Shown piece by piece: positions 1 to 7,257 of a stretch of DNA of 9,528 nucleotides; within the stretch, counting starts at the first letter, position 1; the number at the start of each line of letters is the position of its first letter. The position numbers were made by a program, and so were the translations under genes. Source of the DNA: Proteobacteria bacterium UBA6522 (GTDB taxonomy: Bacteria; Pseudomonadota; Gammaproteobacteria; Steroidobacterales; Rariloculaceae); contig DJLG01000089.1 of the NCBI GenBank assembly GCA_002434915.1, positions 756-10,283 of the forward strand, written 5' to 3'. Below the pieces are notes generated by a model. It worked only from the letters and a program-made list of their open reading frames with translations, was not told where the DNA came from and did no database searches.

Positions 1-1
1 C

Positions 2-2377
2 CCAGAGGGACCAAATATTGGCCTCATTAATTCTTTGTCTGTATATGCACGGACAAATGAGTATGGATTTCTAGAGACCCCTTACAGGAAGGTTTCAAAT
101 GGCAAGGTTACTGGAGATATACAGTATCTTTCGGCTATAGAGGAAGGACATTTTGTAATTGCTCAGGCTAACGCTGCTTTATCATCTAGGGGTAAATTTG
201 AAGAGGATCTGGTGTCTTGTCGTTATCGAAATGAATTTTCACTATTTCCTTCTGATCGAATAGAGTTCATGGATGTTTCGCCAAAACAGATAGTTTCGGT
301 TGCAGCGTCTCTGATCCCATTTCTTGAGCATGATGATGCCAACCGTGCACTAATGGGCTCAAATATGCAGCGCCAAGCGGTCCCGACTTTGAGAGCAGAA
401 ACGCCGCTTGTTGGTACGGGTATGGAACGTACAGTGGCAGTTGACTCAGGAGTAACAGTTGTTGCTAATAGGGGAGGACGAGTCGATTTTGTTGATGCCT
501 CAAGAATTGTTGTTCGTGCAAATGATGATGAGACTAGTGCTGGAGAGGCCGGTGTCGATATCTATAATCTAACCAAATACACCCGTTCTAACCAGAATAC
601 CTGCATCAACCAACGACCTTTAGTTAAGGCTAATGATGTTATCAAGTGTGGGGATGTTTTGGCAGATGGCCCATCAACAAGTTTGGGTGAATTGTCATTA
701 GGCCAAAATTTGCTTGTCGCGTTTATGCCTTGGAACGGATACAACTTTGAGGATTCAATTCTAATCTCAGAGAGGGTGGTAGAAGAGGACCGTTTCACAA
801 CTATCCATATAGAAGAGCTAACTAGCATTGCACGCGATACTAAATTAGGGCCAGAAGAAGTTACTGGTGATATACCTAATGTTGGTGATGCCGCGTTGAC
901 TAAGTTAGATGAATCAGGAATAGCTTTTATTGGTGCAGAAGTTGGGGCTGGAGATATCTTGGTAGGTAAAGTTACCCCCAAGGGTGAGACTCAACTTACG
1001 CCTGAAGAGAAACTTCTTCGAGCTATATTTGGTGAGAAGGCGTCGGATGTTAAGGATACTTCGTTAAGGGTTCCGCCTGGGATGGATGGGACCGTTATCG
1101 ATGTTCGTGTATTTACACGTGATGGTGTTGAGAAAGATGATCGTGCTATTGCAATAGAGCATCAGGAGCTTGAAGCTGTAAGAAAGGATATTAATGACCA
1201 ACGCCGGATTTATGAGGCTGATATTTATGAGCGTGTCGCACAACTTCTGACCGGCAAGATGGCTTTTGGTGGGCCTCAGGGGCTTAAAAAGGACCAGAAA
1301 ATTACCCAAGGCTATCTTGATGGTCTCAGTCGTGAGCAGTGGTTTGAGATTCGACTGAAGAACGAAAAGACAAACTCTGAAGTTGAAAGTATGGCGGAAC
1401 GTTTACGGGTTCAAAATGAAGAGTTTGACCGGCTATTTGAAGAAAAGAAAACTAAGATCACTCAGGGCGATGATCTGGCACCTGGTGTCCTCAAAATGGT
1501 TAAAGTATATCTTGCTGTCAAGCGTCATATTCAGCCTGGAGATAAGATGGCAGGGCGCCATGGGAACAAAGGTGTAATTTCTACTATTGTTCCGGTGGAG
1601 GATATGCCATATATGGAGGATGGCACGCCTGTGGATGTTGTCTTGAATCCATTGGGAGTGCCTTCGCGTATGAATGTCGGACAAGTCTTAGAGACTCATC
1701 TTGGTTGGGCTGCTAAGGGATTAGGCAATAAAATACAAGGCATGCTGCGTTCTGAGGAATCAGCAGCTTCTATCCGCCGTTTTCTGGAGCAGCTTTACAA
1801 CAAATCTGGTGGTCAAACCGAGGATCTAAAGAGTCTAAGTGTAGAGGAGCTAATGGAGTTAGCAGGTAACCTGAAGCATGGCGTGCCTATGGCAACCCCA
1901 GTTTTTGATGGGGCTGCTGAGGAGGAAATCAAAGGACTTCTTGAGCTTGCTGATTTGCCAAGATCAGGTCAGGCAGTCTTATATAATGGACGATCTGGAG
2001 AAAAATTTGATAGGCCAGTTACAGTTGGGTATATGTATATGTTAAAGCTGAATCATTTGGTTGATGACAAGATGCATGCTCGATCAACGGGTCCATACAG
2101 TCTTGTTACTCAGCAGCCTCTAGGTGGCAAGGCGCAGTTTGGTGGACAGCGTTTTGGAGAAATGGAGGTATGGGCTCTAGAGGCCTATGGAGCCTCATAT
2201 ACTCTCCAAGAAATGTTGACTGTCAAATCAGATGATGTTCAGGGCCGTACAAAAATGTATAAAAATATTGTTGATGGAACTCATGAGATTCAGGCGGGTA
2301 TGCCCGAATCCTTTAACGTTTTGGTTAAGGAGATTCGTTCTCTAGGTATCAACATTGATCTAGAGGAAACAAAGTGA
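2..2377 (+). CDS. rpoB: RNA polymerase beta subunit, C-terminal part (5' end outside window)
   Basis: Beta subunit of DNA-directed RNA polymerase; with beta' it forms the active-site cleft. The reading frame is open from base 2, and its first codons read PEGPNIGLINS, the rifampicin cluster II region. Residue 1 therefore aligns with E. coli Pro564, and the N-terminal ~563 residues lie off the left edge. The TTG at 35 is an internal Leu codon, not a start. The 791 residues seen include NGYNFEDS with the active-site Glu-Asp pair at fragment residues 250-251 (E. coli 813-814), the SI2 insertion at about residues 375-490, PGDKMAGRHGNKG with the catalytic-site lysines near residue 515, and NHLVDDKMHARSTG near 685-696. 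SI2 is about a dozen residues longer than in E. coli and contains GGP..LKK and YLDGL, as I recall from Pseudomonas-type proteins. Pro564 and Ile572 equivalents are wild type; rifampicin cluster I is outside the window. The protein ends normally at DLEETK. It is followed by rpoC. Confidence 0.98.
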   Translation, partial: PEGPNIGLINSLSVYARTNEYGFLETPYRKVSNGKVTGDIQYLSAIEEGHFVIAQANAALSSRGKFEEDLVSCRYRNEFSLFPSDRIEFMDVSPKQIVSVAASLIPFLEHDDANRALMGSNMQRQAVPTLRAETPLVGTGMERTVAVDSGVTVVANRGGRVDFVDASRIVVRANDDETSAGEAGVDIYNLTKYTRSNQNTCINQRPLVKANDVIKCGDVLADGPSTSLGELSLGQNLLVAFMPWNGYNFEDSILISERVVEEDRFTTIHIEELTSIARDTKLGPEEVTGDIPNVGDAALTKLDESGIAFIGAEVGAGDILVGKVTPKGETQLTPEEKLLRAIFGEKASDVKDTSLRVPPGMDGTVIDVRVFTRDGVEKDDRAIAIEHQELEAVRKDINDQRRIYEADIYERVAQLLTGKMAFGGPQGLKKDQKITQGYLDGLSREQWFEIRLKNEKTNSEVESMAERLRVQNEEFDRLFEEKKTKITQGDDLAPGVLKMVKVYLAVKRHIQPGDKMAGRHGNKGVISTIVPVEDMPYMEDGTPVDVVLNPLGVPSRMNVGQVLETHLGWAAKGLGNKIQGMLRSEESAASIRRFLEQLYNKSGGQTEDLKSLSVEELMELAGNLKHGVPMATPVFDGAAEEEIKGLLELADLPRSGQAVLYNGRSGEKFDRPVTVGYMYMLKLNHLVDDKMHARSTGPYSLVTQQPLGGKAQFGGQRFGEMEVWALEAYGASYTLQEMLTVKSDDVQGRTKMYKNIVDGTHEIQAGMPESFNVLVKEIRSLGINIDLEETK

Positions 2378-2432
2378 GCTCGTTAAGAGTGAGCGTGGAT
2401 TATCTATCTAATTTGACCGTAGGTGCACCCGT
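2378..2432 (+). other. rpoB-rpoC intercistronic gap with rpoC ribosome binding site
   Basis: The 55-nt spacer holds no terminator and no convincing promoter, so rpoB and rpoC are read as one transcript. The Shine-Dalgarno sequence AGGTG lies at 2421-2425, seven bases before the ATG at 2433. An in-frame TAA at 2409-2411, with no other ATG after it, makes 2433 the clear start. A 4-bp GCTC/GAGC inverted repeat (2378-2381 and 2391-2394) is too weak to call a structure. Confidence 0.8.
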
Positions 2433-5400
2433 ATGAAGGATTTACTGAAGCTTTTTAGGCAGCAGTCACCAGTTGAGGATTTTGATGCTATTCGAATTGG
2501 TTTGGCATCTCCAGACATGATCCGATCATGGTCTTTTGGCGAGGTTAAAAAGCCGGAAACTATAAATTATCGGACATTTAAGCCAGAACGAGATGGATTG
2601 TTTTGCGCAAAGATTTTTGGCCCTATTAAAGACTATGAGTGCCTTTGTGGAAAATATAAACGCTTAAAGCATCGAGGCGTTGTTTGTGAAAAGTGTGGCG
2701 TTGAGGTCACTCAAACAAAAGTACGGCGTGAGCGTATGGGGCATATTGAGCTAGCAAGCCCTGTTGCTCATATATGGTTTTTAAAGTCGTTACCATCGCG
2801 CATAGGCCTTATGTTAGATATGACTCTTCGAGAGATTGAAAGAATTCTCTATTTTGAGGCATTTGTTGTTGTAGAGCCGGGTATGACGCCTTTGGAGCAA
2901 GGGCAGCTTCTTACCGATGAGACATATCTCGAGGCTATTGAGCAGTATGGTGATGAATTCGATGCTCGTATGGGTGCTGAGGCTGTTCGAGAGTTAATGA
3001 TGTCTTTGAATCTTGGAGCGGAGGTAGATCAAATCCGTGAAGATATGACAAAGACTAAGTCTGAAACAAAACTTAAAAGATTATCAAAAAGACTTAAGCT
3101 GCTTGAGTCCTTTACTGATTCAAAAAATAAACCAGAATGGATGGTTATGACAGTACTTCCGGTGTTACCACCGGATTTAAGGCCTCTGGTTCCTTTAGAT
3201 GGAGGACGTTTTGCAACATCTGATCTGAATGATCTATATCGTCGGGTTATAAATCGTAATAATCGTTTACGACGACTTTTAGAGTTAAGTGCGCCTGACA
3301 TAATTGTTCGTAATGAGAAGCGTATGTTGCAGGAGTCAGTGGATGCGCTTTTAGATAATGGTCGGCGAGGTCGTGCAATTACCGGCACTAACAAGCGCCC
3401 GCTTAAGTCGCTTGCCGATATGATTAAAGGTAAGCAGGGGCGTTTCAGACAAAACTTGCTTGGTAAGCGAGTGGATTATTCGGGACGTTCGGTGATTGTG
3501 GTTGGACCAACTTTGAAGCTCCATCAGTGTGGTCTACCTAAGAAGTTAGCCTTAGAGCTTTTTAAGCCATTTATTTTTGCGAAGCTACAGCTTCGAGGGG
3601 AAGCTACTACCATAAAGGCAGCAAAGCGTGTGGTGGAGAGGGAGGGCGCTGAAGTCTGGGATATTCTTGAAGAGGTGATTCGCGAACATCCTGTAATGCT
3701 GAATCGAGCCCCAACATTACATCGTTTAGGTATTCAGGCGTTTGAGCCTGTGCTAGTTGAGGGGAAGGCCATTCAGCTTCATCCTTTAGTTTGTACGGCA
3801 TTTAATGCCGACTTTGATGGCGATCAAATGGCTGTGCATGTTCCTTTGTCTTTAGAGGCACAGTTGGAAGCCCGAGCTTTAATGATGGCCAGTAATAACA
3901 TACTTTCTCCTGCAAATGGCGAGCCAATCATTGTTCCATCGCAAGATGTTGTTTTGGGTCTCTACTACATGACTCGGGAGCGAGTAAATGTGAAGGGAGA
4001 GGGAATGGTTTTTTCGAGTGTGCAAGAGGTTCATCGCGCTTATGAGAGTAAAGCGGTTGAATTACACGCTCGGATAAAGGTTAGGGTTAAAGAGGGTTTA
4101 GATCAGAAAGGGGATTCTGAGGCAGACCCATTATTAAATTATAGACTGGTTGAGACGACAGTTGGGCGTGCGCTTCTATCAGAAATCATGCCTAAAGGCT
4201 TGAGCTTTGATGTCATTAATCAACCGATGAATAAGCGGGCTATTTCTGCTGCTATCAATGCTTGTTATAGAAGCTTGGGAATTAAAGATACCGTTGTTTT
4301 TGCAGATCACCTTATGTACACCGGGTTTAATTTCGCAACGCGGGGCGGGGTTTCATTCGGCATTGACGACATGGTTATCCCAGAGAATAAGCTAGAAATG
4401 TTAGATGTTGCTGAGCAGGAGGTAAGAGATATCCAGAGCCAGTATGCATCAGGTTTGGTAACTGATGGCGAGAGATACAACAAAGTTGTTGATATATGGT
4501 CTAGAACTAATGATCAGATTGCTAAGGCTATGATGGATAAGCTAGGAACAGAAGTTGTGGATGATGCAAAAGGGCAGAAGATTCAGCAAGATTCTTTTAA
4601 CTCAGTTTATATGATGGCTGATTCAGGTGCTCGTGGTTCGGCGGCTCAGATTCGCCAACTGGCGGGTATGCGCGGTTTAATGGCAAAGCCTGATGGCTCG
4701 ATTATAGAAACTCCAATCACGGCAAATTTTAGAGAAGGATTGGATGTTCTGCAGTATTTTATTTCTACTCATGGAGCTCGGAAGGGGCTTGCCGATACGG
4801 CTCTGAAGACAGCAAACTCTGGTTATCTGACGAGGCGGTTAGTTGACGTTGCACAGGACTTGGTAGTTACAGAGCCTGACTGCGGAACAGAAGATGGGCT
4901 TATGATGACCCCTCTAGTGGAAGGTGGTGATATTGTGGAGCCAATTCGAGATCGGGTTCTCGGTCGAGTTGCGGCTCTTGATGTTGTTTCGCCGGTAGAT
5001 GATTCTGTTGTGATCAAGGCTGGCGATCTGCTGGATGAGAGGGCTGTAGATATGCTGGAGACAGCATCTATAGACCAAATACTAGTTCGGTCGCCCATTA
5101 CGTGTTCAACCCGTTACGGAGTCTGTGCTCAGTGCTATGGAAGAGATTTGGCTCGTGGGCATCGTGTGGATAAAGGTGTGTCGGTTGGTGTTATTGCGGC
5201 TCAGTCTATTGGCGAGCCAGGCACGCAACTTACGATGAGAACCTTTCATATTGGTGGAGCCGCATCACGTTCTGCGGCCGTTAACAGTGTGGATATCAAA
5301 ACTAAGGGTTCAGTTCGAATGTATGACGTTAAAACCGTCCAGCATGAAAAAAAGAAGCACTTTATATCGACGTCTCGTTCTGGTGAATTAGCAGTAGTGG

Positions 5401-6686
5401 ATGAGTTTGGCCGGGAACGGGAACGATACAAGATTCCGTATGGCGCGAATTTAAACATTCAGGATGGTGATGCTGTTGAGCCTGGTCAGTTAGTTGCAAC
5501 CTGGGATCCTCATACGCATCCAGTTGTTACAGAGGTAGGTGGGAAGCTGCAATTTGAAGACTTTATTGATGGCGTTACGGTGACATCTCAGCTGGACGAC
5601 ATTACAGGTCTTACTAGCATAGTTGTGCTTGACCCAGCTCAGCGAAGTGCTGGAGCGGATTATCGCCCTACAGCAAGGTTGCTTGACAAGAAAAGCGAAC
5701 CTGTATTTTTTCCAAATACAGATATCCCGGCTGTTTATTCACTGCCTTCTGGGGCTGTGCTAAGCATGGCTGATGGTGACAAGGTGCTTGTAGGTGATGT
5801 TATAGCTAGATTGCCACAAGAATCCTCGAAAACTCGAGATATTACTGGTGGTTTGCCGCGGGTAGCTGATCTTTTTGAGGCCCGTCGTCCTAAAGAAGCG
5901 GCAATTCTTGCTGAGCACAGTGGTACTGTAAGTTTTGGGCAAGAGACCAAAGGTAAGCGTCGTCTGGTTATTACCGATGAGGATGGTGAGGCTCATGAAG
6001 CGTTAATTCACAAGTGGCGTTTTCTCAATGTTTTTGAGGGTGAAACTGTGGTTCGCGGAGAGATTATTGCGGATGGAGAGCCAAATCCGCATGACATACT
6101 TCGTTTGCAAGGGGTTGATAAGCTAGCGGATTATTTGGTTAGGGAGATTCAGGACGTCTATAGACTTCAAGGCGTAAAAATTAATGATAAGCATATTGAA
6201 GTTATTATTCGTCAGATGCTGAGAAAGGTGGATATTGTGTCACCTGGAGATACTCTGTATTTGCGTGGCGAACAAGTAGATCGTGCCAGGATTCTTGAAG
6301 AGAATGAGGTTTTGGTATCTGCTTCAAAAGAGCCTGCAACCTTTGAACCAGTTCTGCTGGGCATTACTAAGGCTTCTTTGGCAACAGAGTCATTTATTTC
6401 GGCTGCATCCTTCCAAGAAACAACGCGGGTATTAACAGAAGCGGCTGTGCGTGGAATGCGGGATGACCTTAGAGGTTTAAAAGAGAATGTCATTGTAGGT
6501 AGGCTTATTCCAGCGGGAACTGGCTATGCACATCATCAGGAAAGAAGGCGAACTGAAGAAGATATACTTGCCGATGAGCTGAAAAGTCTGGAGTCCTCTT
6601 TAGAGAAGGACGTGAAAGTGGTATCAGGAGAGGGTTCCGAGAGTACTGAGCCTTCAGATGAACAGCAGGTGGCCCCAGCAAATTAA
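2433..6686 (+). CDS. rpoC: RNA polymerase beta' subunit, complete
   Basis: Beta' subunit of RNA polymerase; it carries the catalytic magnesium and most of the DNA clamp. The protein has 1417 residues (E. coli 1407). In order: the zinc-binding domain with Cys70, Cys72, Cys85 and Cys88; the clamp and lid; the catalytic NADFDGD at 458-464, with Asp460, 462 and 464 at the same numbers as in E. coli; the bridge helix at about 772-807; the second zinc site at Cys817, Cys891, Cys898 and Cys901; and the trigger loop starting at LTMRTFHIGG (Met935, Arg936, His939). The loop is interrupted by the ~190-residue SI3 insertion and resumes at DITGGLPR near 1136. From Cys817 to the trigger-loop end the offset from E. 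coli stays at +3, so SI3 has normal size. The extra length is mainly in the acidic, low-complexity C-terminal tail after about residue 1370, which varies in the family. No key residue is missing. It follows rpoB by 55 nt and is followed by the promoter and leader of the str operon. Confidence 0.99.
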   Translation: MKDLLKLFRQQSPVEDFDAIRIGLASPDMIRSWSFGEVKKPETINYRTFKPERDGLFCAKIFGPIKDYECLCGKYKRLKHRGVVCEKCGVEVTQTKVRRERMGHIELASPVAHIWFLKSLPSRIGLMLDMTLREIERILYFEAFVVVEPGMTPLEQGQLLTDETYLEAIEQYGDEFDARMGAEAVRELMMSLNLGAEVDQIREDMTKTKSETKLKRLSKRLKLLESFTDSKNKPEWMVMTVLPVLPPDLRPLVPLDGGRFATSDLNDLYRRVINRNNRLRRLLELSAPDIIVRNEKRMLQESVDALLDNGRRGRAITGTNKRPLKSLADMIKGKQGRFRQNLLGKRVDYSGRSVIVVGPTLKLHQCGLPKKLALELFKPFIFAKLQLRGEATTIKAAKRVVEREGAEVWDILEEVIREHPVMLNRAPTLHRLGIQAFEPVLVEGKAIQLHPLVCTAFNADFDGDQMAVHVPLSLEAQLEARALMMASNNILSPANGEPIIVPSQDVVLGLYYMTRERVNVKGEGMVFSSVQEVHRAYESKAVELHARIKVRVKEGLDQKGDSEADPLLNYRLVETTVGRALLSEIMPKGLSFDVINQPMNKRAISAAINACYRSLGIKDTVVFADHLMYTGFNFATRGGVSFGIDDMVIPENKLEMLDVAEQEVRDIQSQYASGLVTDGERYNKVVDIWSRTNDQIAKAMMDKLGTEVVDDAKGQKIQQDSFNSVYMMADSGARGSAAQIRQLAGMRGLMAKPDGSIIETPITANFREGLDVLQYFISTHGARKGLADTALKTANSGYLTRRLVDVAQDLVVTEPDCGTEDGLMMTPLVEGGDIVEPIRDRVLGRVAALDVVSPVDDSVVIKAGDLLDERAVDMLETASIDQILVRSPITCSTRYGVCAQCYGRDLARGHRVDKGVSVGVIAAQSIGEPGTQLTMRTFHIGGAASRSAAVNSVDIKTKGSVRMYDVKTVQHEKKKHFISTSRSGELAVVDEFGRERERYKIPYGANLNIQDGDAVEPGQLVATWDPHTHPVVTEVGGKLQFEDFIDGVTVTSQLDDITGLTSIVVLDPAQRSAGADYRPTARLLDKKSEPVFFPNTDIPAVYSLPSGAVLSMADGDKVLVGDVIARLPQESSKTRDITGGLPRVADLFEARRPKEAAILAEHSGTVSFGQETKGKRRLVITDEDGEAHEALIHKWRFLNVFEGETVVRGEIIADGEPNPHDILRLQGVDKLADYLVREIQDVYRLQGVKINDKHIEVIIRQMLRKVDIVSPGDTLYLRGEQVDRARILEENEVLVSASKEPATFEPVLLGITKASLATESFISAASFQETTRVLTEAAVRGMRDDLRGLKENVIVGRLIPAGTGYAHHQERRRTEEDILADELKSLESSLEKDVKVVSGEGSESTEPSDEQQVAPAN

Positions 6687-6704
6687 TCTCAGGTAAGTTA
6701 TTAG

Positions 6705-6740
6705 TTGACAGTTTGTTAGGGCGGGCCCTAGAATCCCCGC
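6705..6740 (+). promoter_or_regulatory. Predicted sigma70 promoter of the str operon with GC-rich discriminator
   Basis: A perfect -35 box TTGACA (6705-6710) stands 18 bases from a -10 box TAGAAT (6729-6734; five of six match TATAAT). The next six bases, CCCCGC (6735-6740), are all G or C. GC-rich discriminators between the -10 box and the start point are a known hallmark of rRNA and ribosomal-protein promoters shut down by ppGpp and DksA. Transcription should begin near 6741-6745. The site lies 18 nt after the rpoC stop and about 120 nt before rpsL, as expected for a promoter that adds transcription of rpsL-rpsG-fusA to read-through from rpoBC. The boxes are seen directly; activity and stringent control are inferred. 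Confidence 0.8.
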
Positions 6741-6741
6741 T

Positions 6742-6861
6742 CTTAAGGCCCGTCAGCCTTACCTTAGAAAGAAAGGAGCCCTAGACTTTTAATAGGGTAA
6801 GGATACTGAGGCCCAGATACCAGGAACCGGTGTCCGGGCCCATTTTCGTTATGTGTAACTT
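6742..6861 (+). promoter_or_regulatory. Structured 5' leader of the rpsL-rpsG-fusA mRNA, candidate attenuator
   Basis: The leader is about 120 nt with no credible ORF. It can form a long stem: 6757-6766 pairs with 6793-6802 (10 bp, one G-U), continued outward by 6753-6756 with 6806-6809 and 6747-6750 with 6810-6813. A second, 11-bp hairpin (6810-6840) with a U-run follows. The outermost four pairs of the long stem use bases that also form the 5' arm of the second hairpin, so the complete versions exclude each other, as in antiterminator/terminator switches. A local hairpin, CCCTA (6779-6783) with TAGGG (6793-6797), competes with the long stem. From memory, a 'Pseudomonas rpsL leader' motif ending in an intrinsic terminator has been proposed at this locus in gammaproteobacteria; this leader fits that layout, but I have not aligned it. 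The ligand or trigger is unknown. Confidence 0.65.
6810..6850 (+). terminator. Terminator-like hairpin just upstream of rpsL
   Basis: GGCCC (6810-6814) pairs with GGGCC (6836-6840); after one A-C mismatch, GATACC (6816-6821) pairs with GGTGTC (6829-6834, one G-U), leaving a 7-base loop. The 3' side runs into CATTTTCGTT, which has four consecutive T. This is intrinsic-terminator architecture with a weak, interrupted U-tract, so partial termination is more likely than a full stop. Because essential genes lie downstream, it is best read as an attenuator acting on transcripts from the str promoter and on read-through from rpoC. It could instead only shield or space the rpsL start region. Confidence 0.6.
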
Positions 6862-7236
6862 ATGTCAACTACAAATCAATTAGTTAGAAAGCCTCGTTCG
6901 ACTAAGAGGGCAAAGAGTAACGTACCCGCGCTTGGGGCTTCTCCTCAGAAGCGAGGCGTTTGTACTCGGGTTTATACAACTACCCCGAAAAAACCTAACT
7001 CTGCTATGCGCAAGGTGGCACGTGTTCGGTTAACTAATGGTTTTGAAGTTACCAGCTATATCGGTGGTGAGGGGCATAATCTCCAGGAACACTCCGTTGT
7101 TCTAATTAGAGGCGGGCGTGTTAAGGATTTACCTGGAGTACGGTATCACGTGGTGAGGGGCACTCTTGATTGTTCTGGCGTAAGTGATCGTCGGCAAAGC
7201 CGATCAAAATATGGTTCTAAGAGGCCTAAGAGTTAG
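6862..7236 (+). CDS. rpsL: 30S ribosomal protein S12
   Basis: S12 sits at the decoding centre of the 30S subunit and helps monitor codon-anticodon pairing. The 124 residues equal the E. coli length. Visible hallmarks are NQLVRKPR near the N-terminus, RGVCTRVYTTTPKKPNSA (31-48), LTNGFEVTSYIGGEGHN (57-73) and GGRVKDLPGVRYH (84-96). Lys43 and Lys88, where streptomycin-resistance changes usually fall, are wild type. Asp89, the residue methylthiolated by RimO in E. coli, is present. Two cysteines common in gammaproteobacterial S12 are replaced (Ser27, Ala53), which should be harmless. An in-frame TAA at 6856-6858, two codons upstream, fixes the ATG at 6862 as the start. No Shine-Dalgarno sequence precedes it; the 20 bases before the ATG are mostly A and T. 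First gene after the str promoter and leader; rpsG follows after 21 nt. Confidence 0.99.
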   Translation: MSTTNQLVRKPRSTKRAKSNVPALGASPQKRGVCTRVYTTTPKKPNSAMRKVARVRLTNGFEVTSYIGGEGHNLQEHSVVLIRGGRVKDLPGVRYHVVRGTLDCSGVSDRRQSRSKYGSKRPKS

Positions 7237-7244
7237 TCAACTCC

Positions 7245-7248
7245 AGGA
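7245..7248 (+). promoter_or_regulatory. rpsG ribosome binding site (AGGA)
   Basis: AGGA followed by AAA lies nine bases before the ATG at 7258. An in-frame TGA directly abuts that ATG (7255-7257), so the start cannot lie further upstream. The whole rpsL-rpsG gap is 21 nt. Confidence 0.75.
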
Positions 7249-7257
7249 AAAGATTGA

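Noticed and set aside
562..1309. Minus-strand open frames at 562-981 and 1064-1309, opposite rpoB
   Set aside because: They lie antisense to strongly conserved rpoB codons, have no ribosome binding context and encode no recognisable protein. The same applies to the other minus-strand frames opposite rpoB, rpoC, rpsG and fusA.
1383..1577. Plus-strand 64-codon frame inside rpoB, and a similar 61-codon frame inside fusA at 8331-8516
   Set aside because: Both are out-of-frame shadows of conserved coding sequence with no independent start signals.
35..2377. rpoB starting at the TTG at 35
   Set aside because: The frame is open to the left edge, and the codons from base 2 encode the conserved PEGPNIGLINS motif; the TTG is an internal Leu.
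3029..3394. Hidden gene, frameshift or mobile insertion within rpoC
   Set aside because: RpoC is continuous, with E. coli-like numbering at all catalytic and zinc residues; nothing interrupts it.
6721..6744. Inverted repeat GCGGG/CCCGC (6721-6725 and 6736-6740) as a Rho-independent terminator of rpoBC
   Set aside because: The stem is only 5 bp with a 10-base loop and is followed by TCTT, not a U-run. It brackets the -10 box, so its bases are better explained by the promoter and its discriminator. An operator role is possible but unsupported.
6772..6800. Leader peptide starting after the SD-like AAGGAG at 6773-6778
   Set aside because: No ATG, GTG or TTG lies at a usable distance downstream. 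The purine run is better explained as loop sequence in the long leader stem.
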